17,268 nucleotides of DNA from Acidobacteriota bacterium (GCA_023391155.1 JAEWBM010000164.1:1-17268), one strand, 5' to 3'; counted from the stretch's first letter, positions 1-9,024 are shown. Numbers and translations are program-made. Notes: generated by a model not told the origin, from the letters alone.

Positions 1-1236
<1,236 letters not shown>

Positions 1237-1238
1237 TG

Positions 1239-1763
1239 TTACGGCTTTTTCAGTTCGATCACGAAATAATCCGTTTCCGTGATCCTGATGGCGCGGCCTT
1301 CTGTATACGGCGGCTTTAGGAAAGGGCCGGCCGGATAAGCGATACCTTGCAGTTTCGATTCCTCGCCGAGTTCGCTTTTTGCAACAAGCTCGGCGGGGAA
1401 CCATTCCTCGCTCGTTATCTCGACGCCGGTACCGGGGTCGATCGCCTTCAGTTCGTCTTCCAAAAGCTGCGCATTTTCCGGCCCGAAAAGGATCGCAGCT
1501 CGAAGGGTATTGCCCGGTGCCGCGTTCGCTGCCGGGCCGCCGGGTGTGTCACGCCATGCGACCTCGGCCGGTTCGTAGGGCAATGTGATCAACAGGCCCA
1601 GCTCCTCGGCACTGTCCTTGGAAAGCTGTTCGGGTTCGGGGGAACGGTTCGCGTCCGGTGTGACAGCGGCATTTTCGTTGCCGGCCGGAGCGTCTCCGCA
1701 GCCGATCGCCCAAACGCCTAGAAATATTGCCGTGACAAGCGAGACGATCCTTCTTTTGAGCAT
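1239..1763 (-). CDS. Small predicted lipoprotein of unknown function
   Basis: A 174-residue protein with a lipoprotein-type N-terminus: two Arg after MLK, a hydrophobic stretch, then AIGC with the putative lipidated Cys at residue 22. Ala at the -3 position makes this a weak lipobox. A low-complexity Asn/Pro/Glu linker (about residues 23-50) follows, as in many surface lipoproteins, then a compact C-terminal region of about 120 residues that I do not recognise. The gene is convergent with the upstream response regulator; the two stop codons are two bases apart and I see no hairpin terminator between them. The start was chosen because it gives the signal sequence; there is only a weak purine-rich stretch upstream. 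Expected location is a membrane facing the periplasm or the cell surface. Function unknown. Confidence 0.75.
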   Translation of the reverse strand: MLKRRIVSLVTAIFLGVWAIGCGDAPAGNENAAVTPDANRSPEPEQLSKDSAEELGLLITLPYEPAEVAWRDTPGGPAANAAPGNTLRAAILFGPENAQLLEDELKAIDPGTGVEITSEEWFPAELVAKSELGEESKLQGIAYPAGPFLKPPYTEGRAIRITETDYFVIELKKP

Positions 1764-1812
1764 CCGACAATTTTATTCTCATCGGAAACTGTTTGCAATA
1801 TTCGCGGTGCGC

Positions 1813-1843
1813 TTGTGCCGGCCGTTCCTAAACGGTGTAAAAT
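1813..1843 (+). promoter_or_regulatory. Weak candidate sigma-70 promoter for the MFS gene
   Basis: TTGTGC at 1813-1818 and TAAAAT at 1838-1843 are separated by 19 bases, longer than ideal. The -10 element ends about 20 bases before the MFS start codon. A small perfect hairpin (CCGTT, loop CCTA, AACGG, 1822-1835) sits inside the spacer and could be an operator. This is motif matching only. Confidence 0.25.
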
Positions 1844-1864
1844 AGCTTTCTTTACAGCTTTCCA

Positions 1865-3178
1865 ATGCCTGCATCCAGATCATCATCAGGCGCGTGGTTC
1901 GCCATCGTCGTTCTATTTCTCATCAACACGCTGAATTTTTTCGATCGGCTGATAATCGGGGCGCTCGGCGAACCGATCCGAAAAGAGTTTGAGCTCGGTG
2001 ACGCGTCGCTAGGGCTATTGGCCACCGCGTTTACGCTCGTGTATGCGGTCGCCGGCTTGCCTCTGGGACGGCTCGCCGACCGGGTCTCGCGGCCGTGGAT
2101 TCTGTCGGGTGGCGTGCTTGTCTGGAGCCTGTTCACCGCGGCATCGGGACTTGCCCGCAGCTATTGGCAGATCTTCGCATTTCGAATTGGGGTCGGGATC
2201 GGGGAGGCGTCCTGCGCACCGGCCGCAACGTCGCTTATCAGCGACCTTTTCCCGCAGGAAAAGCGGGCCCGGGCGATGAGCGTCTTTATGCTCGGACTTC
2301 CCATCGGCATCGCGATGAGCTTTGGCCTTAGCGGGATGCTTGCCCAAGCCTACGGCTGGCGGTTCGCGTTCATCGCCGCCGGCGTTCCCGGAGTTCTTCT
2401 TGCCGCCCTCGCGCTTTTCATTCGCGAGCCCCGCAGCGAACTGGCTGCGGTCCCCGCTGCCGATCAAACGGCATCGCCATACCGTTCGATACTTGCCTCG
2501 CCGACGATGCGTTGGCTGATCGTCTCCGGGGCGATACACAATTTTTGCCTATATGCCCTGAGCTCATTCATGACGCCGTATCTGATGCGGTATCACGGGC
2601 TGGAGATCCGTGACGCGAGCCTGATCGCAATGTTCGTGAACGGAATCTTTACGCTGCCGGGCCTGCTGATCGGCGGGCTAGTGGGCGACGCGGTCACAAA
2701 ACGCCGGGCGAGCGGCGGATTGCTTGTCGTAGCCGCCGCTACGCTGATCGCTATACCGCTGTTCGTTGCGGCTGTAATGGCGGAAGCGGGCAACACATCC
2801 CTTTTTCTCTGGGCAATGGGCGGGGCATTCGCCCTGATGTATTTCTACTATTCGATCACCTATGCCGCTATCGCCGACGTCACCGAGCCGAGGCTCCGGG
2901 GCACTGCGATGTCGGTATATTTTCTGGCGATGTATGTGCTCGGCGGGGCTCTCGGGCCGTGGGTTCTCGGACTACTGAGTGACCGGTTCACACGACAAGC
3001 TGCCGAGGCCGCGGGCATTTCGGAATTCACCGCCGCCGCACTCGAGCCGTTTCGAGCCGCCGGGTTGCAGACGGCTATGTATATAGTCCCGATCCTCTGC
3101 GTCGCCCTGGCGGTCGTAATGTTCATGGCGGCGCGGTCGATGAAGGGTGCCCCCGGCCCCGGAGCAAAGGGCTCGTGA
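1865..3178 (+). CDS. Major facilitator superfamily transporter, spinster-like
   Basis: A 437-residue inner-membrane secondary transporter with a hydrophobicity pattern consistent with 12 helices. Helix 1 carries NFFDRLIIGAL, a charged Asp-Arg pair of the kind seen in spinster-like and organic-anion MFS members. The loop between helices 2 and 3 has MFS motif A as GRLADRVSRP (residues 68-77). Further landmarks are FRIGVGIGEASCAPAATSLISDLFP in helices 4-5 (as two adjoining stretches) and a second-half loop with GDAVTKRRASGG, a degenerate motif A. Length is normal for the family. The substrate cannot be read from the sequence. No clear Shine-Dalgarno sequence precedes the ATG. The next gene in the same direction starts 65 bases after the stop, so co-transcription with the acyl-CoA mutase is possible but unproven. 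Confidence 0.9.
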   Translation: MPASRSSSGAWFAIVVLFLINTLNFFDRLIIGALGEPIRKEFELGDASLGLLATAFTLVYAVAGLPLGRLADRVSRPWILSGGVLVWSLFTAASGLARSYWQIFAFRIGVGIGEASCAPAATSLISDLFPQEKRARAMSVFMLGLPIGIAMSFGLSGMLAQAYGWRFAFIAAGVPGVLLAALALFIREPRSELAAVPAADQTASPYRSILASPTMRWLIVSGAIHNFCLYALSSFMTPYLMRYHGLEIRDASLIAMFVNGIFTLPGLLIGGLVGDAVTKRRASGGLLVVAAATLIAIPLFVAAVMAEAGNTSLFLWAMGGAFALMYFYYSITYAAIADVTEPRLRGTAMSVYFLAMYVLGGALGPWVLGLLSDRFTRQAAEAAGISEFTAAALEPFRAAGLQTAMYIVPILCVALAVVMFMAARSMKGAPGPGAKGS

Positions 3179-3243
3179 TGCTGTGTGCCGAAATATGTCC
3201 GCCGCAACGCCTTATGATAAAATTGAACTTTTAGGCAATAAAT

Positions 3244-4917
3244 ATGTCATCAGAGATCAAAGAAGCAAAAACCCGCATCGACGAGGAAAAGCAGCGTTGG
3301 GAAGACGAGACCTTGGGCCCTGTTCTGGAAAAGCGGCCTGAGCGGAAATCTTCGTTCGAGGGCGTTAGCCTGGAGCCCGTGGAACGTCTTTACACCCGGG
3401 ACGACAGCGAAGGCATAGAGGTCGGATTTCCCGGTGAATTCCCGTACAAACGCGGGATCCATCCCACTGGCTATCGCGGCAAGCTTTGGACGATGCGTCA
3501 GTTCGCCGGGTTCTCGTCGCCGGAAAATACCAATGCCCGCTTCAAGTACCTGATGGAACACGGCCAGACGGGCCTTTCTGTCGCCTACGATTTGCCTGCA
3601 TTGATGGGTCTGGATGCGGATTCCCCGCTCTCTGAGGGTGAGGTCGGCAAGTGCGGAGTCGCGGTGTCATCGCTTGCGGATTTCGAGGTGCTTTTTGACG
3701 GCATCCCGTTAGACGAAGTTACAGTTTCACAGACGATCAACGCTCCGGCACCGATATTTCTCGCGATGTACCTGGTCGTCGCCGAAAAGCAAAAAGCGGA
3801 TTTTAAGAAGATCTCCGGTACGCTGCAGAACGATATCCTAAAGGAATACATCGCTCAAAAAGAGTGGATATATCCGATCAAACCGGCGATGAAGCTGGTC
3901 ATCGACACGTTCGAATATTGCTCGCAGCACGTGCCGAAATACAATCCGATATCGGTCTCGGGCTATCACATTCGCGAAGCGGGTGCGACCGCTCTTCAGG
4001 AGCTCGCCTTCACCCTTCGCGATGGCGTCGAGTATGTACAGTACGGCGTTGACCGCGGAATGGACGTCGATCAATTCGTCCCGCGCATTTCGTTCTTCTT
4101 CAACGCCCACAACGACTTTTTCGAGGAGATCGCAAAGTACCGTGCTGCACGCGTCGTTTGGGCAAAGACGATGAAAGAGCGATTCGGGGCGAAGGACCCG
4201 CGTACGATGCAGATGCGTTTTCACACGCAGACGGCGGGCGTCTCACTTACGGTACAGCAGCCGCTCAATAACATCGCGCGCGTCGCGATACAGGCACTTG
4301 CCGGGGTACTTGGCGGAACGCAGTCGCTCCACACGGATTCTTACGACGAAGCACTCGCTCTCCCGACGGACGAAGCCGCTCTTATCGCACTCCGTACTCA
4401 GCAGATAATCGCCGAAGAGACCGGCGTCGCGAACACCGTCGATCCCCTCGGCGGCAGCTATTATGTCGAATCGCTCACACAAAAGATGATAGACGGCTGT
4501 TTCGAATACTTCGACAAGATCGATGGATTCGGGGGCATGGTAGAGGCGGTCGAGGCGGGCTTCCCGCAACGCGAGATCCAGGAATCCGCCTATCAATATC
4601 AAAAGGCCGTAGAACGTGGAGAGCAAACGATCGTCGGAGTCAACAAATATGCAATGTCTGAGGAGATCCATAAGACGGACATCCTGCAGATCGACGAAGC
4701 CGTCCGCGATCATCAACTCGAGCGACTGGCTCAAGTCAAAGCCAAACGCGACAACGGGGCCGTGCAAAACTCTCTCGACAAGCTCAAACTTGCGGCCCAG
4801 AATAACGAGAATACGATGCCCGCGATCATCGACGCCGTCGCCTCATACGCCACCGTCGAAGAGATCTGTGTCGCCCTCCGCGACGTTTACGGCATTTACG
4901 AAGAACCCGCTTTTTAG
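3244..4917 (+). CDS. icmA: B12-dependent acyl-CoA mutase large subunit, isobutyryl-CoA mutase type
   Basis: The catalytic TIM-barrel subunit of a coenzyme-B12 carbon-skeleton mutase, 557 residues, the usual size for a separate large subunit. Seen in the sequence: the N-terminal substrate tunnel (KRGIHPTGYRGKLWTMRQ), SVAYDLPALMG, TLQNDILKEY, SVSGYHIREAGA with the catalytic His at residue 242, and the TQSLHTDSYDEALALPT block. In methylmalonyl-CoA mutase the residues that hold the substrate carboxylate are Tyr89 and Arg207 (Propionibacterium numbering). Here the same motif positions are Phe87 (RQFAGF) and Gln205 (YIAQKEW), the pair reported for isobutyryl-CoA mutase. I therefore infer isobutyryl-CoA/n-butyryl-CoA interconversion. 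There is no B12-binding DxHxxG domain at the C-terminus and no small-subunit or MeaB-type chaperone gene nearby, so the partners must lie elsewhere. Similarity-based pipelines would probably call this methylmalonyl-CoA mutase. Confidence 0.8.
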   Translation: MSSEIKEAKTRIDEEKQRWEDETLGPVLEKRPERKSSFEGVSLEPVERLYTRDDSEGIEVGFPGEFPYKRGIHPTGYRGKLWTMRQFAGFSSPENTNARFKYLMEHGQTGLSVAYDLPALMGLDADSPLSEGEVGKCGVAVSSLADFEVLFDGIPLDEVTVSQTINAPAPIFLAMYLVVAEKQKADFKKISGTLQNDILKEYIAQKEWIYPIKPAMKLVIDTFEYCSQHVPKYNPISVSGYHIREAGATALQELAFTLRDGVEYVQYGVDRGMDVDQFVPRISFFFNAHNDFFEEIAKYRAARVVWAKTMKERFGAKDPRTMQMRFHTQTAGVSLTVQQPLNNIARVAIQALAGVLGGTQSLHTDSYDEALALPTDEAALIALRTQQIIAEETGVANTVDPLGGSYYVESLTQKMIDGCFEYFDKIDGFGGMVEAVEAGFPQREIQESAYQYQKAVERGEQTIVGVNKYAMSEEIHKTDILQIDEAVRDHQLERLAQVKAKRDNGAVQNSLDKLKLAAQNNENTMPAIIDAVASYATVEEICVALRDVYGIYEEPAF

Positions 4918-4932
4918 TAGCAGTCCAGCTTT

Positions 4933-4978
4933 CAGCTATCAGCCAGACTGGAAGCTCATAGCTGGCGGCTGACAGCTG
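4933..4978. repeat. Imperfect palindromic intergenic repeat
   Basis: CAGCTATCAGCC (4933-4944) faces GGCTGACAGCTG (4967-4978), inverted complements with one mismatch around a 22-base loop. It lies between the mutase stop and the four-helix-bundle start. No T-run follows, so it is not a standard terminator. It shares the word CAGYTATCAGC with the repeat at 16326-16358. Confidence 0.6.
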
Positions 4979-4989
4979 TTCGAAAATTC

Positions 4990-5340
4990 ATGCAAGACTT
5001 CCAGAATCTTAAAGTGTGGCAAAAGGCACACGAATTGGCGTTACTCACCTATCAGATCACGGCCGATTTTTCTCGAGAAGAGCTCTTCGGCTTAAGAAAC
5101 ACCTTGAGAAAGACCAGTGTCGACATCCCTGCCTTTATTGCAGAGGGCTGCTCAAAAGGAAGCGATCGGGAATTTAGTGCTGTGTTGGGGATCGCGGTCG
5201 GTCTTAATAATCGGCTGGAGTACTACGCCTTGGTTGCCAGAGATCTCAAATTGCTGGGCGAGGAAGCCCATAAGGACTATGCCGAACGCATCATCGAGAT
5301 CAGGAAAATGCTCAGCGGGTTTAAGCAGCGGCTTGTTTGA
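4990..5340 (+). CDS. Four-helix-bundle protein (S23 / 23S rRNA intervening-sequence protein family)
   Basis: A 116-residue all-helical protein. It opens with the typical QDFQNLKVWQKAHELAL and continues with the second-helix signature FGLRNTLRKTSVDIPAFIAEGCSK, then helices rich in Leu, Glu and Lys ending in MLSGFKQRLV. These match the S23/IVP family (TIGR02436-like). The family takes its name from proteins encoded in intervening sequences of 23S rRNA, yet many members, like this one, stand alone on the chromosome and have no firmly known function. No Shine-Dalgarno sequence is evident. The gene sits directly behind a palindromic repeat and ends 4 bases before the most likely YraN start. This looks like a small module dropped between unrelated genes, which is inference. 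Confidence 0.9.
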   Translation: MQDFQNLKVWQKAHELALLTYQITADFSREELFGLRNTLRKTSVDIPAFIAEGCSKGSDREFSAVLGIAVGLNNRLEYYALVARDLKLLGEEAHKDYAERIIEIRKMLSGFKQRLV

Positions 5341-5344
5341 TGGC

Positions 5345-5788
5345 GTGAATACAGGATTACAGAGCGATAGACGAAGCAGCCTTGGTGCCGAGGGCGAACG
5401 GCTTGCAGCGGAGTTTCTGCGAGAGGGCGGCTATCGGCTGGTTGCTGCGAATTTTAAGGTTCCCGTCGGCCGAAATACCAAGGGTGTTCAGGTGACGGGC
5501 GAGATCGATATTATTGCTTTGGATGGCGAGACGCTTTGCTTTATCGAGGTCAAGACCCGCAGCTCCGAACAATTTGCCCCTGCGATCGCGGCGGTCGATC
5601 TGCAAAAACAGCGCCAGATCACCCGAACCGCAAAGATATATCGGCGGATCTTCGGCGTTGCGGATATGCCGTTTCGGTTCGATGTGGTAACGGTCGTGAC
5701 GGGGCCCGTGCCTGACATCCGCCACACAAAGAATTTCTGGACCGAAGCGAAATTCAAAAAGCGGCGATGGAGGGACGATCTGCTGTAA
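5345..5788 (+). CDS. YraN / UPF0102 family predicted nuclease
   Basis: A small restriction-endonuclease-fold protein of unknown physiological role. The core signature is present: GAEGERLAAEFLREGGY, then GEIDIIALDG with the putative metal-binding Asp, then CFIEVKTRSS giving the E-x-K of a PD-(D/E)XK site, and a following helix (DLQKQRQITRTAKIYRR). The family is usually about 120 residues. From the GTG at 5345 this protein has 147, including an insertion (VPVGRNTKGVQV) just before GEIDII. The start is uncertain: the frame stays open upstream into the preceding gene (an ATG at 5117 overlaps it by over 200 bases and is unlikely). The GTG at 5345 leaves about 13 residues before the conserved block; a TTG at 5333 is an alternative. 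Neither has a clear ribosome-binding site, so it may be translated by coupling to the four-helix-bundle gene. Confidence 0.85.
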   Translation: MNTGLQSDRRSSLGAEGERLAAEFLREGGYRLVAANFKVPVGRNTKGVQVTGEIDIIALDGETLCFIEVKTRSSEQFAPAIAAVDLQKQRQITRTAKIYRRIFGVADMPFRFDVVTVVTGPVPDIRHTKNFWTEAKFKKRRWRDDLL

Positions 5789-5843
5789 AATATTCGAACT
5801 ATCGAACACGAGGTGCCGTAACATACCCCAAAAGGAAAACATT

Positions 5844-8183
5844 ATGAAACCGATTTTTAGATCTCTGATGCTCGCATTTGTCCTAACCGGGACAGCGTTC
5901 ATGGCCGCGGCACAACTTCCGCCGCTTATCGACCGCGAAGTTTTCTTCGGGAATCCGGAATATGCCGGTGCGCAGATCTCGCCCGACGGAAAATTTATCT
6001 CGTTCGTGAAGCCGTATAAGGGCACGATGAACGTCTGGGTCAAGGGCGTCGATGAGCCGTTCGAGGCGGCGCGGCCGATGACCGCTGACCTCACCCGCCC
6101 TGTCCGTTCATATTTCTGGTCACGCGACGGCAAGTACATCTTGTATGTTCAAGACAAGGGCGGCGACGAAAACTTCAACGTCTACGCCGTAAACCCCGCC
6201 GATAAACCGGCAGCGGGGTCGGATGTGCCGGCCGCTCGCAACATCACGGATGCACAAGGCGTCAGGGCGATGATCCAGAGCGTGCCCCGTACCGATCCGG
6301 ATGCGATATACGTGGGCCTAAACGACCGGGACAAGGCGTGGCACGATCTCTACAAAGTTAAGATCTCTACAGGCGAACGGACACTGATCCTCGAGAACAA
6401 AGATCGCCTTCAGAGAATGATCTTCGATAACGACGACAAGCTCCGCCTCGCGGTACGTTCCGCACCGAACGGCGACACTGAGATCCTCCGGGTCAACCCG
6501 GACGGCTCGACCACGAAGATCTATGACTGCAACTCTTTTGAAGAATGTTCACCTATTCGCTTTCACAAAAACGACAAGCAGGTTTACATCCGCAATAACA
6601 AGGGCGAACTCGATTTGGTCGAACTTGCCCTGCTCGATGTCGCAAGCGGTAAGATCGAGAGGGTCGAGACAGACCCGATGAAACGCGTGGACCTGGCCGC
6701 GGCGACTTTCTCAGACCGCTCAAATGACCTGATCGCGACCTATTACGAAGACGATAAGGTCCGCATCCAGTGGAAAGACAAAAAGTACCGCAGCGACTAC
6801 GACCTGATCAAAAAGCGCCTTGGCGACCGCGACATTTCGTTCGGTTCCCGAACTAATGACGAAACAAAGTTCATCGTCTCTACTTTCAGCGATGTCGACC
6901 CCGGCACCGTGTGGCTTTACGACCGCAAGACGAAAGGGTTGGAGACGCTGTATCAGGTTCGCGAAAAACTCGATCGGTCGGCACTCGCTCCGATGAAGGC
7001 GATCCGCTATAAGTCTTCGGACGGCCTTGAGATCCCCGCATACCTCACGCTGCCTAAAGGCGTCGAGGCAAAGAATCTTCCCTTAGTCGTAAATCCGCAC
7101 GGCGGCCCGTGGGGCCGAGATTCGTGGGGATATAATACCTATGCCCAATTCTTGGCCAATCGCGGCTACGCGGTTCTACAGCCGAACTTCCGTGCCTCGA
7201 CCGGCTATGGCAAGGCATTCCTAAATGCCGGGAACAACGAGTGGGGCGAGAAAATGCAGGATGACATCACCTGGGGCGTCAAATATCTGGTCGACCAGGG
7301 GATCGTCGATGCGAAGCGGGTCGGGATCATGGGCGGAAGCTACGGCGGTTATGCCGCACTCGCCGGCGTAACCTTCACGCCGGATGTTTATGCGGCATCG
7401 GTCGCCATTGTTCCGCCGTCGAATCTGCAAACGCTGCTCGATTCGATCCCGCCTTACTGGGAGGCTATTCGCGAGACGTTCTATAAACGTATGGGCGATC
7501 CCCGTACGCCCGAGGGCCTGGCTCAAATGAAGCGTCAGTCCCCACATGCGCATGCCGACAAGATCACGACGCCGCTGATGGTGGTGCAGGGTGCGAATGA
7601 CCCACGGGTCAAACAGCGTGAATCCGACCAGATCGTTGTCGCTCTTCGCGACCGCAACTATCCGGTCGAGTACATCCTTGCACCCGACGAGGGGCATGGA
7701 TTTGCCCGCCCGGTAAATAACCTCGCAATGCTGGCAGCGGCGGAAAAGTTCCTGGCGAAACACCTCGGCGGCCGTTATCAGGAATCGATGTCCGATGAGG
7801 TCCGCAAACGCCTTTCAGAGATCACCGTCGATCCGAAAACCGTAAAGGTGTCAGATCCGACGAGGGCACCCTCGGAGGCGGCAGGTATTGGCGGCAACTG
7901 GGACATTGCGGTCGATGCCGGCGGACAAGTTGTCCTGGTGTCGTTCGCCATTAAGCAGAACGGCGACGGATTTACCGCTACTATGGCGTCACACCTTGGG
8001 GGCGGCACCATCGAAAACGGCGTCGTTTCCGGTGACAGCTTCAAGGGCACCCTGCAGGCGACGCTCAATGGTGAACCGGCATCAATTCCGATGAGTGGAA
8101 AACTGGAAGACGGAAAGCTAAAGGGGACAATGGACGTACCCGGTTTCGGCGCTATTCCTTTCACCGGTACCAGGGCACAATAG
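5844..8183 (+). CDS. Secreted S9-family serine peptidase (prolyl oligopeptidase / DPP-like) with extra C-terminal domain
   Basis: A 779-residue exported peptidase. Residues 1-23 are a signal peptide ending AAAQ. A beta-propeller follows (about 30-380; repeats such as AQISPDGKFISFV and YFWSRDGKYILYV), which in this family gates the active site. The alpha/beta-hydrolase domain (about 385-640) carries the catalytic triad: Ser499 in GGSYGGY, Asp586 in GANDPRV and His618 in DEGHGF. Known members cut short peptides, often after Pro or Ala. From about residue 680 there is an additional Gly-rich all-beta segment (GGNWDIAV through IPFTGTRAQ) that S9 enzymes normally lack; it resembles tails on some secreted amidohydrolases. 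Start: ATG with AAAGGA about 7 bases upstream. A strong terminator follows at 8206-8238, so the transcript ends here. Confidence 0.92.
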   Translation: MKPIFRSLMLAFVLTGTAFMAAAQLPPLIDREVFFGNPEYAGAQISPDGKFISFVKPYKGTMNVWVKGVDEPFEAARPMTADLTRPVRSYFWSRDGKYILYVQDKGGDENFNVYAVNPADKPAAGSDVPAARNITDAQGVRAMIQSVPRTDPDAIYVGLNDRDKAWHDLYKVKISTGERTLILENKDRLQRMIFDNDDKLRLAVRSAPNGDTEILRVNPDGSTTKIYDCNSFEECSPIRFHKNDKQVYIRNNKGELDLVELALLDVASGKIERVETDPMKRVDLAAATFSDRSNDLIATYYEDDKVRIQWKDKKYRSDYDLIKKRLGDRDISFGSRTNDETKFIVSTFSDVDPGTVWLYDRKTKGLETLYQVREKLDRSALAPMKAIRYKSSDGLEIPAYLTLPKGVEAKNLPLVVNPHGGPWGRDSWGYNTYAQFLANRGYAVLQPNFRASTGYGKAFLNAGNNEWGEKMQDDITWGVKYLVDQGIVDAKRVGIMGGSYGGYAALAGVTFTPDVYAASVAIVPPSNLQTLLDSIPPYWEAIRETFYKRMGDPRTPEGLAQMKRQSPHAHADKITTPLMVVQGANDPRVKQRESDQIVVALRDRNYPVEYILAPDEGHGFARPVNNLAMLAAAEKFLAKHLGGRYQESMSDEVRKRLSEITVDPKTVKVSDPTRAPSEAAGIGGNWDIAVDAGGQVVLVSFAIKQNGDGFTATMASHLGGGTIENGVVSGDSFKGTLQATLNGEPASIPMSGKLEDGKLKGTMDVPGFGAIPFTGTRAQ

Positions 8184-8205
8184 CTGAACACACGATTAAC
8201 CCGCC

Positions 8206-8238
8206 AGCCCCCGGCATTTGCCCGGGGGCTTTATTTTG
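8206..8238 (+). terminator. Rho-independent terminator of the S9 peptidase gene
   Basis: A perfect 9-bp stem, AGCCCCCGG (8206-8214) with CCGGGGGCT (8222-8230), a 7-base loop and a T-rich tail TTATTTTG. It starts 22 bases after the stop codon. Confidence 0.9.
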
Positions 8239-8351
8239 TCCCATTGTTCTACAAATGATGTTTGCATATCGAACACCTTACGCCCTAGTCGAAGTTACAT
8301 GATAAAACCGCTAACTGTTGTGATACCGAGCCTTATACTGATCCCCCCGAA

Positions 8352-8367
8352 CGGCACACTAGTTGCA
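8352..8367 (+). promoter_or_regulatory. Sigma-54 (RpoN) -24/-12 promoter of the stress-protein gene
   Basis: CGGCACACTAGTTGCA fits the consensus TGGCACG-N4-TTGCA: GG at 8353-8354 and GC at 8365-8366 are exactly spaced, with CAC and TTGCA matched. Only the first T and the G at position 7 differ. Predicted start of transcription is near 8378, about 48 bases before the ATG at 8426. AGTTA and TAACT arms, about 60 bases upstream within AGTTACATGATAAAACCGC and beyond, are a weak candidate activator site. Confidence 0.72.
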
Positions 8368-8425
8368 CCTTATACCGTGAAAGACAAAACTTATTCCCAT
8401 AGGTGAGGACAACAAGGAGATAGTT

Positions 8426-8971
8426 ATGACAAAACATGGAGTTTCAACACAACAGGATCGACGTATGATGACCGGAATGTTCCGCGACCGCAACAGCGCG
8501 GAAAGGGCCTATTCATCACTCAGAGATCGCGGTTACACCGATGACGATATCAACGTGATGATGTCTGACAAGACGCGCGACAGTTGGTTTGGCGATGACA
8601 ATCCGACCGACAGTGAGCTTGGCAACAAGGCCCTCGAGGGTACGGGAGCCGGTGCTGCGATCGGCGGAACGCTTGGAGCGATCGTCGGCGGCGTCGCTGC
8701 CGTCGGTACCAGCCTTGCGATTCCGGGCCTCGGCCTCGTGATCGCCGGCCCGATAGCGGCTGCACTTGCCGGTGCCGGGGCAGGCGGCGCGGTAGGCAGC
8801 CTCGCCGGTGCATTGATCGGCTGGGGCATCCCGGAAGAGCATGCCAAGACGTATGAAGCCGGGGTTGCCGAGGGCGGCACGGTTATCGGCGTGACGCCGC
8901 GTGAAGATGCGGATGCCGATTATTTCGAGAACGAATGGAAGACCTATAACGGCGAGCACATTTATCGCTAG
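8426..8971 (+). CDS. YflT-like general stress protein with glycine-zipper membrane segments
   Basis: A 181-residue protein in three parts. Residues 16-48 (GMFRDRNSAERAYSSLRDRGY...) match the N-terminal unit of the general-stress-protein 17M/YflT type, a small alpha/beta module. Residues 72-135 are an extended Gly/Ala-rich run with repeated GxxxG spacing (GAGAAIGGTLGAIVGG, ALAGAGAGGAVGSLAGALIG), predicted to form two tightly packed membrane helices. The last 45 residues (GIPEEHAKTYEAGVAEGGTVIGV onward, in two stretches) are soluble and acidic. The ATG is supported by a strong Shine-Dalgarno sequence, AAGGAGA at 8414-8420. Molecular function is unknown; related proteins are linked to stress responses. 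It is a single-gene transcript with a sigma-54 promoter before it and a terminator after it. Confidence 0.82.
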   Translation: MTKHGVSTQQDRRMMTGMFRDRNSAERAYSSLRDRGYTDDDINVMMSDKTRDSWFGDDNPTDSELGNKALEGTGAGAAIGGTLGAIVGGVAAVGTSLAIPGLGLVIAGPIAAALAGAGAGGAVGSLAGALIGWGIPEEHAKTYEAGVAEGGTVIGVTPREDADADYFENEWKTYNGEHIYR

Positions 8972-8993
8972 GCCGTTTTAAGTTCTCTCACAC

Positions 8994-9024
8994 AGGGCCC
9001 CGTCGTTTAGGCGGGCCCTTTTTT
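8994..9024 (+). terminator. Rho-independent terminator after the stress-protein gene
   Basis: AGGGCCC (8994-9000) pairs with GGGCCCT (9013-9019) around a 12-base loop, followed by six Ts (9019-9024). The T-run overlaps the stop codon of the convergent ChaN-like gene, so on the minus strand the same hairpin lies immediately after that gene and may slow its transcript too. Confidence 0.88.

Noticed and set aside
3502..3858. Plain methylmalonyl-CoA mutase call for the 3244-4917 gene
   Set aside because: Both carboxylate-binding positions are changed (Phe and Gln), so the default name does not fit the visible active site.
4243..4767. 174-residue minus-strand open frame within the mutase
   Set aside because: Shadow frame of a conserved coding region with no protein features of its own.
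4933..4978. Rho-independent terminator after the mutase gene
   Set aside because: The inverted repeat has a 22-base loop and no T-run behind it.
5357..6139. 260-residue minus-strand open frame spanning yraN and the start of the S9 peptidase
   Set aside because: It is antisense to two recognisable genes, crosses their boundary and shows no motif.
8218..8406. Small open frame of 62 codons between the S9 peptidase and the stress gene
   Set aside because: It starts inside the terminator, runs through the sigma-54 promoter and has no ribosome-binding site.
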